Source of the DNA: Stagnimonas sp.
GTDB lineage: Bacteria > Pseudomonadota > Gammaproteobacteria > Nevskiales > Nevskiaceae
Length of the DNA: 64,000 nucleotides
Reading direction: 5' to 3'
Assembly: GCA_030696045.1 (NCBI GenBank)
Contig: JAUYNO010000012.1
Location: 1 to 64,000, forward strand
Below the pieces are notes generated by a model. That model saw only the letters and a list, made by a program, of their open reading frames with translations. It searched no databases and had not been told where the DNA came from. Positions 1 to 8,802 of this stretch are shown in pieces. The translations under genes and the position numbers were made by a program. The number at the start of each line of letters is the position of its first letter. The first letter of the stretch is position 1.

Positions 1-193
1 CTACAACCTCGATCTGTCGAAACGCCGCGCCGCCGCGGTGCAGAGTGCCTTGCAGTCGCGCCACGGCATCGCCGCGAAGCAGCTGAGCGCGCAGGGCTAC
101 GGCATCACCCGCCCCGTGCAGGACAACCAGACGCTCGAAGGCCGCGCCGCGAACCGTCGCGTCGAGTTGCTGCGTGCCTGCCCCAAGAACTGA
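1..193 (+). CDS. OmpA-family peptidoglycan-binding protein, C-terminal fragment
   Basis: The reading frame is open from the window edge to a TGA at 191-193. It encodes the last 63 or so residues of an OmpA/MotB C-terminal domain. Visible family features are the N-x-x-L-S-x-x-R-A-x-x-V helix, the G-Y-G motif before the last strand, and the closing N-R-R-V-E-L strand with the arginine that ends the fold. Such domains bind the diaminopimelate of peptidoglycan and anchor envelope proteins to the wall. The N-terminal part, which would show whether this is a porin, a lipoprotein or a larger repeat protein, lies outside the window. It is 14 bases upstream of a lipoprotein gene and probably shares its transcript. 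Confidence 0.85.
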   Translation, partial: YNLDLSKRRAAAVQSALQSRHGIAAKQLSAQGYGITRPVQDNQTLEGRAANRRVELLRACPKN

Positions 194-207
194 CCGAGAT
201 CGCTCCC

Positions 208-1275
208 ATGCTCCGACACGCAATCACTTCGACTTCGCTGGCCGCGCTGCTGCTGATCGGCTGCGGTGGCGACAAGGCCCCCGCCGTTGCAGCTGCGCCC
301 GCTGCTGTACCCGCGACGGTCGCGAAGGCCGAGCCCGATCCGCAGGACCCCTGCCGGCTGCTGGAGGCGAAAGAAGCGGAAGCCGCGCTCGGCGCCCCGC
401 TGGCGGGCGCGCCGTTCCGCTCCAGCGCCGCCAACCGGTCGGATGCCGGCACGCCCGAGGCCGGCGGCGACACCTGCTGGTACGAGACCGCCGACTTCCG
501 CAACCTCGCGGTGCAGTTGATCTGGACCAATGCCGGTGCCGTGGTCGCGGGCATCGGCGGCTATCTCGCCAAGGTCGATGAAGTGAGCAAGGGCTTGGTG
601 AAGCTGCAGGACGGCAGCGAGCTGACCGGAGAGTGGGACGAGGTGCGTGTACTCGGCTGCTGCACCTTCGTCGCGCTGCGCGGCGACACCGCAGTGGAGA
701 TCGACTTCGGCGGCTCGAGCGCCAGCTTCGAGCAGGTCGGCGCGCTGGCCGATGCGGCGTTGCGCCGGCTCGAAGCGCCACTACCCATCGACGGCAACGA
801 CGGCATTGCCGCTGCCGAGATGCGCCGCTCACTCCGACCAAAGGCAGGCGACCCCTGCAGTCTCTGGGACGCAGCCGACATCGAAGCAACCATCGGCACA
901 CTGAAGGGCAAGCCCGAGGCCAGCGGCGACGATTGCACCTATACCTACGAGGCCGACAACGGTCGCAGCAATCTCTTCGTCAGCACCGTCACCTGGCGCA
1001 ACGGTTACCGCCGCCATCGCGAGAGCAACCAGCTGCTGGGAAGCATGCTCGGCGCGGCACTGAAGGACATCGGCGCAGGCGATTCGAAGGTCGGCAAGAC
1101 CAAAACCCTCGATGGCCCCTGGGATGCGGCGCAGCAGTCGGCGGTCGAGTTCAACACCGTCCGCCGCGATGTGCAGATCGCGATTCGCCAGCGCGGCATG
1201 AGTCAGGACGAACTGAGGGCGCTGCTCGGTCGCGCCTACGACAAGATCGAACACAAGGAAAAGGCCACACCATGA
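208..1275 (+). CDS. Two-domain lipoprotein with an internal duplication, unknown function
   Basis: This is a 355-residue protein with a lipoprotein signal peptide. The hydrophobic stretch ends in L-I-G-C, making Cys19 the lipidation site, followed by a low-complexity Ala/Pro linker. Two related halves follow. Each opens with D-P-C (residues 47-49 and 215-217), then an acidic helix ending in Leu-Gly or Ile-Gly, then a second cysteine in G-D-x-C-x-Y context (Cys90 and Cys243). The paired cysteines probably form one disulfide per half. The pattern resembles the DUF3558-type fold of actinobacterial lipoproteins, but I would not assign it to that family. Its stop overlaps the start of the next gene by four bases (ATGA at 1272-1275), so the two are probably co-translated. 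Function unknown; an envelope role is inferred from the signal and from the OmpA-domain neighbour. Confidence 0.85.
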   Translation: MLRHAITSTSLAALLLIGCGGDKAPAVAAAPAAVPATVAKAEPDPQDPCRLLEAKEAEAALGAPLAGAPFRSSAANRSDAGTPEAGGDTCWYETADFRNLAVQLIWTNAGAVVAGIGGYLAKVDEVSKGLVKLQDGSELTGEWDEVRVLGCCTFVALRGDTAVEIDFGGSSASFEQVGALADAALRRLEAPLPIDGNDGIAAAEMRRSLRPKAGDPCSLWDAADIEATIGTLKGKPEASGDDCTYTYEADNGRSNLFVSTVTWRNGYRRHRESNQLLGSMLGAALKDIGAGDSKVGKTKTLDGPWDAAQQSAVEFNTVRRDVQIAIRQRGMSQDELRALLGRAYDKIEHKEKATP

Positions 1276-1883
1276 AAGCACTCTCTTGGCGCACACCCCT
1301 TCTGATGCTACTGCTTGCCCTGGGCACAGCACAGGCAGAGGAGGAGACCGGCAACCCGGATGTGTTCGGCATCGAGCTGCAAGCCGACGACCGCATCAAG
1401 GGTGGAGAATCCGCCTTTCTGCAGGGCGAGACCGATGCAAAGGGGGTGCGCTTCGCAGTCGCGGAGACCCAGCTCATGCAGCCCATTTCGGTCGGCGTCT
1501 ACACGCGCACGCCGCAACAAAAGCTGCGACTGCGCATCGTCAAGGACGATTGGGATAAACCGGTACGCGATGTCGTCACCAAGGGCGGCCAGGTCGATCT
1601 GCACTTTCGCACCTACGACGGCTTCAAGCTGGAAGTGAGCGCCGACGAAAGAACCGAATACCAGTTGGTGGTGTGGCGCGGGGAGGAAGTTATCCCTCAA
1701 CTGCCCGCGGTGGCGGTGCCTGCCAGTAAATACCGCGAGCCCGCTGCGGCAGGCGCTGCTTCCTCCGAGGCGAGCAACAGTGGGCACTCCTTCTCGACAC
1801 TGGAACTGGCCCTGATCGGCTTGCTGCTGCTGATCGGCGTGGGTGGCGGTGCTTATCTCGTCGGCCGCCGCAAATCTGTGTGA
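1272..1883 (+). CDS. Secreted, C-terminally membrane-anchored protein, unknown function
   Basis: The 203-residue protein starts at ATG 1272, inside the stop region of the preceding lipoprotein. Residues 1-20 form a signal peptide ending A-Q-A. The middle (about 30-140) is predicted to be beta-rich. A Ser/Ala-rich linker leads to one hydrophobic helix near residues 173-195 and a positively charged end (G-R-R-K). The layout predicts a single-pass protein with its body in the periplasm and a short cytoplasmic tail. The frame extends far upstream without a stop, but only this start gives a signal peptide and suitable spacing. I do not recognise a family. Confidence 0.8.
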   Translation: MKALSWRTPLLMLLLALGTAQAEEETGNPDVFGIELQADDRIKGGESAFLQGETDAKGVRFAVAETQLMQPISVGVYTRTPQQKLRLRIVKDDWDKPVRDVVTKGGQVDLHFRTYDGFKLEVSADERTEYQLVVWRGEEVIPQLPAVAVPASKYREPAAAGAASSEASNSGHSFSTLELALIGLLLLIGVGGGAYLVGRRKSV

Positions 1884-1891
1884 GACCTCCA

Positions 1892-2980
1892 ATGACCAAG
1901 CACTCCCTTTTCAAGCACTCCCTGATCCTGGCGACCTTCGTACTGATGCCCCTGATCGCTTCGGCCGATATACCGGTGCGCCCTAGCCTTCTCCCTCGCG
2001 ATGCCCCGTCCTGGGGCAGCCCCGAGAGCGCAACCGTTGGCGATGGTAGCGGCCCCAAACCGCACACCGACGTCAACATCGTCACTCCGGAAGAGCGAGC
2101 CGCGAACACCGCCGCAGCCAGGGAGAGCATCAAAAACATGGCAGATAAAGCTGCCGCGGAAACTCCATCGCCAGGCCAAAGCACCGACTCCAAAGGGGAT
2201 GCGTGGGACGGCAGCGACCTCCAACCGCACACGGACGTCCACATCGTCACCCCCGAAGAGCGAGCCGCAAACACCGCGGCAGCCCGGGAGAGCATCAAAA
2301 ACATGGTCGATAAAGCTGCCGCGGACACCTCCTCGCCAGGCCCGGGCACCAAACCCCACATCGCGGACGATGACCTCGATGATGAAGATGAGCCCGAAGA
2401 GAGCCCGGGCGGGGCAGGAGGTAGCGGCCCCGGTCCAGCCAAAGGCGGGGGAAAGGCCGGGGGCAAGGGCCCCGCAAAAGGGGGCGGCCAGGCCAAGGAT
2501 TACGACTGGCTCACGCCGCAGGACGCGGCGATGGCGCCGCAGAATCCACCGGGCGCACCACAACTGCCGTCGAAGTGCATGGAGCAGGACGACTGCAAGA
2601 TGTGCTTCGACGAGGCACGCGCCGGCATGGACAAGACCCGCCTGAATCTGGAGAAGGTGCGAGGCATCTACAGCTACACCCACAAGTTCACCAGCGCCGG
2701 CATCGCCTTCATGCAGGGCGTCGCCAATCAGGCCGGCGGTGTGGCCTCGCTGGGCGCACAGGTCGAGACCGTCAAGGTGAACGGCGCGCTCGACGACTTC
2801 GACGCCACCGTTGCGGCGAAGAACATCGAGCTGCTCGAAGTGCTCAAGGGCAACCTGATGGAAGTCGCCGCCTGCGAGGCCGAGTACTACAAGAACGACG
2901 ACTGGTTCGACCGCTACGGCTTCACCTACTACCAGTTCATGCAGGCCAACTACAGCTATGTCGAGAAGCCGGGCCTGTAA
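1892..2980 (+). CDS. Secreted protein with a tandem 55-residue repeat and a Gly/Lys-rich linker
   Basis: I chose ATG 1892 over an upstream in-frame GTG (1880) because it begins a clean signal peptide (M-T-K-H-S-L-F-K, hydrophobic core, A-S-A). The 362-residue product has three parts. First come two near-identical copies of a segment containing P-H-T-D-V and T-P-E-E-R-A-A-N-T-A-A-A-R-E-S-I-K-N-M, at about residues 56-96 and 111-151. Next is an acidic stretch followed by a Gly/Pro/Lys-rich linker (about 170-205). Last is a folded C-terminal half with two close cysteine pairs (C-M-E-Q-D-D-C-K-M-C), a long helical region and an aromatic-rich end. I recognise no family. The gene sits 8 bases after the previous stop, in the same presumed operon. 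Confidence 0.8.
   Translation: MTKHSLFKHSLILATFVLMPLIASADIPVRPSLLPRDAPSWGSPESATVGDGSGPKPHTDVNIVTPEERAANTAAARESIKNMADKAAAETPSPGQSTDSKGDAWDGSDLQPHTDVHIVTPEERAANTAAARESIKNMVDKAAADTSSPGPGTKPHIADDDLDDEDEPEESPGGAGGSGPGPAKGGGKAGGKGPAKGGGQAKDYDWLTPQDAAMAPQNPPGAPQLPSKCMEQDDCKMCFDEARAGMDKTRLNLEKVRGIYSYTHKFTSAGIAFMQGVANQAGGVASLGAQVETVKVNGALDDFDATVAAKNIELLEVLKGNLMEVAACEAEYYKNDDWFDRYGFTYYQFMQANYSYVEKPGL
2057..2343 (+). repeat. Direct tandem duplication, 165-base period, inside a coding region
   Basis: About 121 bases at 2057-2178 recur at 2222-2343 with few substitutions. The offset is exactly 165 bases (55 codons), so the reading frame is kept. Many differences are third-position changes, which suggests an old in-frame duplication kept under protein-level selection rather than a recent slip. 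Confidence 0.85.
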
Positions 2981-3005
2981 GCGCCCGCCCTCACCGGAGA
3001 AACTC

Positions 3006-3284
3006 ATGTCGCATCGCATCCTGCGTCTGCCCCTGCTGCTGAGCGCCGCACTGCTCAGCGGTCTGGCCTCCGCCGCCGCGCCGAAGCCACCTATACCCAC
3101 CGTGGGTGGCGAGCCCGGCGCCGACCTGACCTGCGTGCCCATGCCCGAGTCCCCCACCGGCCATTTCGTCTGCGAAGACCCGGACAGCTACCAGCGCTGC
3201 AAGACGCTGGAAGGCAAGGGCAAGGTGCTGGTGCAGGGCGAGACCAAGCCGACCTCGGTGCTGCTCTGCCAGCAGGGCGGCTAG
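3006..3284 (+). CDS. Small secreted cysteine-containing protein, unknown function
   Basis: ATG 3006 is preceded by GGAGA with good spacing and begins a signal peptide (M-S-H-R-I-L-R-L-P hydrophobic core, cut after S-A-A-A or nearby). A longer in-frame version from 2958 lacks these features. The mature part is about 70 residues with four cysteines (one each in L-T-C-V, F-V-C-E, Q-R-C-K and L-L-C-Q), enough for two disulfides in the periplasm. It closes the run of four co-directional envelope genes. No family recognised. Confidence 0.75.
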   Translation: MSHRILRLPLLLSAALLSGLASAAAPKPPIPTVGGEPGADLTCVPMPESPTGHFVCEDPDSYQRCKTLEGKGKVLVQGETKPTSVLLCQQGG

Positions 3285-3349
3285 TCGGCCATTGGGTTTT
3301 GCCCGGGGATCGGCGAGCATGGCGGCCTGTCGTCGCCATCCCTGATCCC

Positions 3350-4324
3350 ATGAAAGCCATCGTCTGTACCCAGCTCGGCGGACCCGAGCTGCTGGAGTTG
3401 CAAGAGCGCGCCTCGCCGCCGCTGCGCCCCCGCGAGCTGCGGGTGGCGGTGAAGAGCGCCGGGGTGAACTTTCCGGACTCGCTGCAGATCGCCGGCAAGT
3501 ACCAGATGAAGCTGGACCCGCCGTTCACGCCGGGTGCCGAGGTCGCCGGGGTCATCACCGAGATCGGCAGCGCGGTGACGCGCTACCAGATCGGCGACGC
3601 CATCGCCGCCTTCGTGCCCAGCGGCGGCTATGCCGAGGAATGCGTGGTCAGCGCCGAGGCGGCGCTGCCGCTGCCGGCAAACCTGGACCCGGCCGACGCC
3701 GGCGGCTTTCCGCTGGTCTACGGCACCACCCTGCATGCGCTCAAGCAGCGCGGCCAGCTCAAGGCCGGCGAGACCCTGCTGGTGCTGGGCGCCGCCGGCG
3801 GCGTCGGTCTCGCGGCCGTGCAGTTGGGCAAGCTGATGGGTGCGCGGGTGATCGCGGCGGCGTCCAGCCCCGAGAAGCTGGCGCTGTGCCAGCAGCACGG
3901 CGCCGACGCCCTGATCGACTACCGCCAGGAGTCGCTGAAGGACGCGATCAAGACACTGACCAAGGGCCTGGGCGCCGATGTGATCTACGATCCGGTCGGC
4001 GGTGCCCTGGGCGAGGAATGCCTGAGCTGCGTGGCCTGGAACGGTCGCTACCTCGTCATCGGTTTCGCCGCCGGCCCCATCCCCAACCTCGCCGCCAACC
4101 GCCTGCTGCTCAAGGGTGCGGCGGCGGTTGGCGTGTTCTGGGGCGCCTTCGCGATGCGCGAGCCGGCGCTGAATCTGGCCAACTTCCAGCAGCTGTTCGG
4201 CTGGATCGAGTCCGGTCAACTCAAGCCCTACATCTCGGCACGCTACCCGCTTGCCCAAGCCGGCCAGGCCCTGCGCGACATGATGGACCGCAAGGTCACC
4301 GGTAAAATCGTACTGATCCCCTAG
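3350..4324 (+). CDS. NADPH:quinone oxidoreductase, zinc-independent MDR family
   Basis: This is a 324-residue medium-chain dehydrogenase/reductase of the quinone oxidoreductase branch. It has an N-terminal GroES-like domain (about 1-130) and a Rossmann domain with the NADPH-binding motif G-A-A-G-G-V-G near residue 150. The catalytic-zinc cysteine and histidine of alcohol dehydrogenases are absent, as expected for this branch. The start M-K-A-I-V at 3350 matches the family; an upstream in-frame start (3299) would add an unrelated 17-residue extension. It probably reduces quinones or activated alkenes in the cytoplasm; the exact substrate cannot be read from sequence. The phosphatase gene follows after 11 bases. 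Confidence 0.85.
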   Translation: MKAIVCTQLGGPELLELQERASPPLRPRELRVAVKSAGVNFPDSLQIAGKYQMKLDPPFTPGAEVAGVITEIGSAVTRYQIGDAIAAFVPSGGYAEECVVSAEAALPLPANLDPADAGGFPLVYGTTLHALKQRGQLKAGETLLVLGAAGGVGLAAVQLGKLMGARVIAAASSPEKLALCQQHGADALIDYRQESLKDAIKTLTKGLGADVIYDPVGGALGEECLSCVAWNGRYLVIGFAAGPIPNLAANRLLLKGAAAVGVFWGAFAMREPALNLANFQQLFGWIESGQLKPYISARYPLAQAGQALRDMMDRKVTGKIVLIP

Positions 4325-4335
4325 TTTCCCCCGCA

Positions 4336-4767
4336 ATGTTCAATCGCATCCTGGTTGTCTGCACCGGCAACATCTGCCGCTCCCCCATCGCCGAAGTGCT
4401 GCTGAAGGCCAGGCTGCCGGGCCGGGACATCTGGTCCGCCGGCACCATGGCCATGGTCGGTGACGGCGCCGATCCCTCCTCCCTGGAGATCAGCGCCGCC
4501 AACGGCCTGGACCTGTCGGGCCATCGCGCCCAGCAGCTGACGCTGCCGATGCTGCAGCACGCCGATCTGGTGCTGACCCTGGACGGCTCGCACAACGGCT
4601 GGATCAACAGCCGCTATCCGCAGTTCCGCGGCAAGGTGCACAAGCTCGGCAAGTGGCGGCAGGACGAGGACGTGCCCGACCCCTACCGGCGGCCGAAGGA
4701 AGTCTTCGAGATGGTCTACGGCCAGATGGATGCCCACATCGGCGACTGGCTGGCCAAGCTCAAGTAA
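4336..4767 (+). CDS. Low-molecular-weight protein-tyrosine phosphatase
   Basis: The 143-residue protein has the complete low-molecular-weight PTP signature at its N-terminus: C9-T-G-N-I-C-R15-S, where Cys9 is the nucleophile and Arg15 binds phosphate. The general-acid aspartate is in V-P-D-P-Y (Asp115). Length is normal. In proteobacteria these enzymes are often Wzb-type partners of a tyrosine autokinase for exopolysaccharide export, but no kinase or polysaccharide gene is in view, so the substrate is open. A TAAAAT sequence at 4303-4308, inside the end of the previous gene, could be a -10 element. Confidence 0.9.
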   Translation: MFNRILVVCTGNICRSPIAEVLLKARLPGRDIWSAGTMAMVGDGADPSSLEISAANGLDLSGHRAQQLTLPMLQHADLVLTLDGSHNGWINSRYPQFRGKVHKLGKWRQDEDVPDPYRRPKEVFEMVYGQMDAHIGDWLAKLK

Positions 4768-4817
4768 AATCGCGGCCCGCTCCAACCCAGCCCCGGCTTA
4801 TCCGCCGCCCCGCTGCC

Positions 4818-6206
4818 ATGAATGCACCGCAAGACGCGGCCGACCTCGCGGTTGCCGCCCCCTCCCAGTCGCCGAAACTCTTCCTGATTTCCTGGGGCTG
4901 CCAGATGAACGAGTACGACTCGGCCAAGATGGCCGACGTACTGGCGCAGTCGCACGGCTACAGCCGCACCCAGAATCCTGACGAAGCCGACCTGCTGCTG
5001 CTCAACACCTGCTCGGTGCGCGAGAAGGCGCAGGAAAAGGTGTTCAGCGAGCTGGGCCGCTGGAAGGAGTGGAAGGCCGCCGACCCCCGGCGGGTGATCG
5101 GCGTCGGCGGCTGTGTCGCCTCGCAGGAAGGCGAGGCCCTGGCCAAGCGCGCCGACGTGGTCGATCTGGTGTTCGGCCCGCAGACCCTGCACCGCCTGCC
5201 GCAGCTGCTGGAACAGACCCGCAGCACGCACCGGCCGGCGGTCGATGTGCGCTTTCCCGAGATCGAGAAGTTCGATCACCTGCCGGCGCCGCGCGCCGAG
5301 GGCCCGACCGCCTTCGTCTCGATCATGGAGGGCTGCTCGAAGTTCTGCAGCTTCTGCATCGTGCCCTACACCCGGGGCCCGGAAGTCAGCCGACCGCTGG
5401 ATGACGTGCTGGTCGAATGCGCGCACCTGGCCGAACAGGGCGTGCGCGAGATCAATCTGCTGGGGCAGAACGTCAATGCCTATCGCGGTCGCATGGGTGG
5501 CGACACCGGCGAGTTCTGCGACCTGGCCCTGCTGATCCACTACGTCGCCCGCATACCCGGCATCGAGCGCATCCACTACACCACCAGCCATCCGGCCGAG
5601 TTCAGCGAGGCCCTGATCGCCGCCTATGCCGAAGAGCCGAAGTTGGCGAGTTATCTGCATTTGCCGGTGCAGAGCGGCAGCAACCGCATCCTCGCCGCGA
5701 TGAAGCGCGGCTACAGCCGCGAGCAGTACCTGGCGAAGATCGCGCGGGTGCGGCAGGCGCGGCCGGGCTTGTCGATCTCGACCGACATCATCGTCGGCTT
5801 CCCCAGCGAGACCGAGCAGGACTTCGCCGACACCCTCGACGCCATCGAGCAGGCCGGCTTCGACGGCGCCTACTCCTTCCTGTACTCGCCGCGCCCGGGC
5901 ACCCCGGCGGCCAACCTCAAGGACAACGTGCCCGTCGAGCTGAAGGAGCGCCGCCTGGCCCTGCTGCAGGCGCGCATCAAGCAGCGTAACGATGACTTCC
6001 AGCTCGGCCTGGTCGGCAGCACGCAATCGGTGCTGGTCGAGAAGCCGGCACGCAAGGGCGTCGGCCAGGTCAGCGGCCGCACCCCGCAGAACCGCACCAT
6101 CAACTTCGACGGGCCGGAAAGCCTGATCGGCCAGTTCGTCGAGGTGCTGGTGACCGAGGCCATGCCCAACTCCCTGCGCGGCCGGCGGCTGGTGACCGGG
6201 CCCTGA
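4818..6206 (+). CDS. miaB: tRNA-2-methylthio-N6-isopentenyladenosine synthase MiaB
   Basis: The 462-residue radical-SAM methylthiotransferase adds the 2-methylthio group to i6A37 of tRNAs reading UNN codons. The N-terminal domain has the three cluster cysteines Cys28 (W-G-C-Q-M-N), Cys65 (N-T-C-S-V-R) and Cys99 (G-G-C-V-A). The radical-SAM C-x3-C-x2-C is at 173/177/180 (C-S-K-F-C-S-F-C). A TRAM domain closes the protein. ATG 4818 gives the family's usual start; the frame also runs upstream through the phosphatase gene, which is spurious. TAAAAT at 4765-4770 is a plausible -10 element overlapping the phosphatase stop. phoH and ybeY, often adjacent to miaB, are 6 kb downstream here, separated by the signalling cassette. 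Confidence 0.96.
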   Translation: MNAPQDAADLAVAAPSQSPKLFLISWGCQMNEYDSAKMADVLAQSHGYSRTQNPDEADLLLLNTCSVREKAQEKVFSELGRWKEWKAADPRRVIGVGGCVASQEGEALAKRADVVDLVFGPQTLHRLPQLLEQTRSTHRPAVDVRFPEIEKFDHLPAPRAEGPTAFVSIMEGCSKFCSFCIVPYTRGPEVSRPLDDVLVECAHLAEQGVREINLLGQNVNAYRGRMGGDTGEFCDLALLIHYVARIPGIERIHYTTSHPAEFSEALIAAYAEEPKLASYLHLPVQSGSNRILAAMKRGYSREQYLAKIARVRQARPGLSISTDIIVGFPSETEQDFADTLDAIEQAGFDGAYSFLYSPRPGTPAANLKDNVPVELKERRLALLQARIKQRNDDFQLGLVGSTQSVLVEKPARKGVGQVSGRTPQNRTINFDGPESLIGQFVEVLVTEAMPNSLRGRRLVTGP

Positions 6207-6328
6207 GGCCAACCGATCAGGAGGCGCGGATCAGCCCTCCGTCTTGTCTACTCGACGTGCGCGGCGGAGACTTGTATACCTCCGGAGCCCTGGCGGCATT
6301 GCCAGACTGAGCGGGTCAGTGAGGGCGT

Positions 6329-8254
6329 ATGGCGATCTCGGATTTCCGCGTGAAACTGGCGGTTGCGGGCTGCCTGGCCGCGCTCTCGGCGCCGTCTGCG
6401 GCGGCGCCCGACGACTTCACCGAACTGAGTCTGGCCGACCTGATGAACATCGAGGTCACCTCGGTCTCCAAGCGGGTCGAGCCGCTGTCCGAGGCTGCCG
6501 CCGCGATCTACGTGCTGACCAGCGAGCAGCTGGCCCAGAGTGGCGCCCGCAACATCGCCGAGGCGCTGCGGCAGGTTCCCGGCGTGCAGGTGGCGCGCAG
6601 CGACGCGCGCGGCTACGCGGTGAGCGTGCGCGGCTTCAACAACACCTCCGCCGACAAACTCGAAGTGCTGCTGGACGGCCGCAGCGTCTACACCCCCCTG
6701 TTTTCCGGCGTGTTCTGGGACGTGCTGGAAACCGATCTGGCCGATGTCGAGCGGATCGAAGTGATCCGCGGCCCCGGTGCCACGCTCTGGGGTGCGAACG
6801 CGGTCAACGGGGTCATCAACATCACCACCAAGTCGGCACTCGCCACCCCCGGCGGACGGGTGCAAGTGGCGGCCGGCAACGAGGAGACCGCCGCCCTCGC
6901 CCTGCGCCAGACCTTCCGGGTCGCCGACGGCGCGGTGCGCCTGAGCGCCCTCAATCGCTGGCGCGACGATGCCGCCCTGGCCGACGGCCGCGATGCCCAG
7001 GACGGCTCGCGATTCAGCCAGGCAAGCGCGCGCGGCGACTGGGAGAAGGTCTGGGGCGGCGCGCTCAGCGTCGGCGCCAACGTCTACGACGCCCGCTTTC
7101 AGGCCCTGGCCGGCGACACCACGGCGCGCGGCGAGTCGGCCCAGGCGCGCTGGGCGCTGCCGACCCAGGGTGGCGAGCACAGCCTGTCGGTCTGGTACGA
7201 GCACTACGACCGTTTCATCCCCGGCACCTACCAGGAGTACCGCCACACCGCGTCCCTGGAGTACGAGTCCCAGCGCGCCCTCGGTAGCCAGCACGAGCTG
7301 GTCTACGGCCTCGGCTGGCGCTATACCCAGGACCACACCGGCGGCCCGCCGCTGGCGGCCCTGTTCGATCCCGCCGAACGCACGCTCAACACCTACAGCG
7401 CCTTCCTGCAGGACCGCTGGTCGCTGAACCCGGCGCTGACCCTGACCCTGGGCAGCAAGTTCGAGCACAACGACCTGACCGGGGTCGAAGTCCAGCCCTC
7501 GGCGCGGCTGGGCTGGCGCGCCCGGCCGGACGCCTTTGTCTGGACTGCGATCTCGCGCGCGGTGCGCACGCCCAATCGCCTGGACCAGGACATCGCCATC
7601 TTCTGCCCGCCGCCGGTCGGCTACCCCGGGGTCTGCGCCCCCGGCACTTTCCGCATCGGCAATCCGGAGCAGGAGTCCGAGGTGGTGTTGGCCTACGAGG
7701 CCGGGCTGCGCCTGGCCCTGGCACGCGGCCTGAGTGCCGACCTGGCCCTGTTCCACAACGACTACAGCCAGCTGAAAAGCACGGAACCGACCACCGCCCT
7801 GGGCTCCTTCGACAACCGCCTGCACGGGGTGGGCGACGGTGCCGAACTGGTGCTGGACTGGCAGGCCCGGGAGCAGCTGAGCTTCAGCGGCAGCTATTCG
7901 CTGCTCAGCCTGCGGACCAAGCCGACCGCCGCCAGCGCTGACGTCAAGACCGCGCCGACCATCAATGGCAGCTCGCCCCGGCATCAGGTCCGGCTGGGCA
8001 GCGACTATCGGTTTCTCGGCAACTGGGAATTCCACGGCGAAGCCCGCTACCTGTCGCGGCTGCCGGCGCAGAAGATTCCCGACCGCGCCGAGCTGGGACT
8101 GCGCCTGGCCTACACCCCGCGACCGCACCTGACGCTGTCGCTGAGCGCCGAGAACCTGCTGCATGACCAGGCGCCGGAATTCGGCACCCGGCCGGAAACC
8201 CGATCCGAACTCCAGCGCAGTGCCTGGCTGGGGCTGGCCTGGACCTGGCCCTGA
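6329..8254 (+). CDS. TonB-dependent outer-membrane receptor of a signalling cassette
   Basis: This 641-residue receptor has a signal peptide (residues 1-24, ending A-A-A). A plug domain follows, with the typical L-S-L-A-D-L-M-N-I-E-V-T-S-V-S-K-R opening, then V-R-G-F-N and R-G-P-G-A-T-L-W-G-A-N-A-V-N-G-V-I-N. A 22-strand barrel region follows, whose alternating aromatic strands are visible to the end. The short D-L-M-N-I-E-V-T-S-V segment is typical of receptors paired with YfiR-type proteins. The last base of the TGA stop is the first base of the next ATG (8254), so receptor and YfiR-like protein are translationally coupled. Ligand unknown; siderophore uptake is not implied. The GAGGG at 6320-6325 is a weak ribosome site. 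Confidence 0.92.
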   Translation: MAISDFRVKLAVAGCLAALSAPSAAAPDDFTELSLADLMNIEVTSVSKRVEPLSEAAAAIYVLTSEQLAQSGARNIAEALRQVPGVQVARSDARGYAVSVRGFNNTSADKLEVLLDGRSVYTPLFSGVFWDVLETDLADVERIEVIRGPGATLWGANAVNGVINITTKSALATPGGRVQVAAGNEETAALALRQTFRVADGAVRLSALNRWRDDAALADGRDAQDGSRFSQASARGDWEKVWGGALSVGANVYDARFQALAGDTTARGESAQARWALPTQGGEHSLSVWYEHYDRFIPGTYQEYRHTASLEYESQRALGSQHELVYGLGWRYTQDHTGGPPLAALFDPAERTLNTYSAFLQDRWSLNPALTLTLGSKFEHNDLTGVEVQPSARLGWRARPDAFVWTAISRAVRTPNRLDQDIAIFCPPPVGYPGVCAPGTFRIGNPEQESEVVLAYEAGLRLALARGLSADLALFHNDYSQLKSTEPTTALGSFDNRLHGVGDGAELVLDWQAREQLSFSGSYSLLSLRTKPTAASADVKTAPTINGSSPRHQVRLGSDYRFLGNWEFHGEARYLSRLPAQKIPDRAELGLRLAYTPRPHLTLSLSAENLLHDQAPEFGTRPETRSELQRSAWLGLAWTWP

Positions 8255-8802
8255 TGGCCAAGCCTCGCCATCGCGGCGGCTGCGCCCTGCTCGCCGGCCT
8301 GATGCTGGCGCTGGCCCTGTTGCCGGCGCCGGCAATGGCGGATGAGCTGGAGGCCCGGCTGAAGTCCGCCTTCCTGCTCAATTTCGTCCGCTTCGTGCGC
8401 TTTCCGGCCGAGCGCTTCGCCAGCGCCGAGGCCCCGGTCGATATCTGCGTGCTCAGCCCCGACCCGCTGGCCGAGGTGCTCGACCGCAGCCTGGCCGGGA
8501 AGGTGGTGGGCGGTCACCCGGTGCGGCTGCGTCGGGGCGAACGGGTCGAGGCGCTGCGCGACTGCCATCTGGTCTATGTCAGCAGCCGCAGTTCCGACCT
8601 GCTCGACGCCCAGCTGTCGCGGCTGTCCGGCTCTGGCGTGCTCAGCGTCTACGAATCCGGCAGCGTCAAGTCGGCCGGCGTGATCCGCCTGTACAACGTC
8701 GACAAGTACCTGCGCTTCGAGATCAACCAGGCAGCGGCCGAGCGCGAGGGCCTGGAGCCCGCCGCCGGGCTATTGGAAATCGGCACCCGGGTCCGCTTGT
8801 GA
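8254..8802 (+). CDS. YfiR-family periplasmic protein (DUF4154)
   Basis: This 182-residue protein has a cleavable signal peptide ending A-M-A (about residue 29). It matches the YfiR family: the opening K-S-A-F-L-L-N-F-V-R-F-V-R-F-P, the C-V-L and D-P-L-A-E-V-L segment, the C-H-L-V-Y-V-S-S motif, and a closing I-R-L-Y-N-V-D-K-Y-L-R-F-E-I-N. In Pseudomonas, YfiR is a periplasmic repressor of the diguanylate cyclase YfiN. Here the next gene is a histidine kinase with a periplasmic domain and no GGDEF. I infer that this YfiR relative sets kinase activity in response to envelope or receptor state. Confidence 0.88.
   Translation: MAKPRHRGGCALLAGLMLALALLPAPAMADELEARLKSAFLLNFVRFVRFPAERFASAEAPVDICVLSPDPLAEVLDRSLAGKVVGGHPVRLRRGERVEALRDCHLVYVSSRSSDLLDAQLSRLSGSGVLSVYESGSVKSAGVIRLYNVDKYLRFEINQAAAEREGLEPAAGLLEIGTRVRL

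Noticed and set aside
4653-4817. Upstream extension of the miaB frame
   Set aside because: It runs through the phosphatase gene in another frame and has no homology to MiaB; the ATG at 4818 gives the family start.
6248-8335. A 695-codon open frame on the minus strand opposite the TonB receptor, and many similar long antisense frames
   Set aside because: They are expected in high-G+C DNA. Their translations are Arg/Gly/Gln-rich without domains, and the plus-strand genes have clear motifs.
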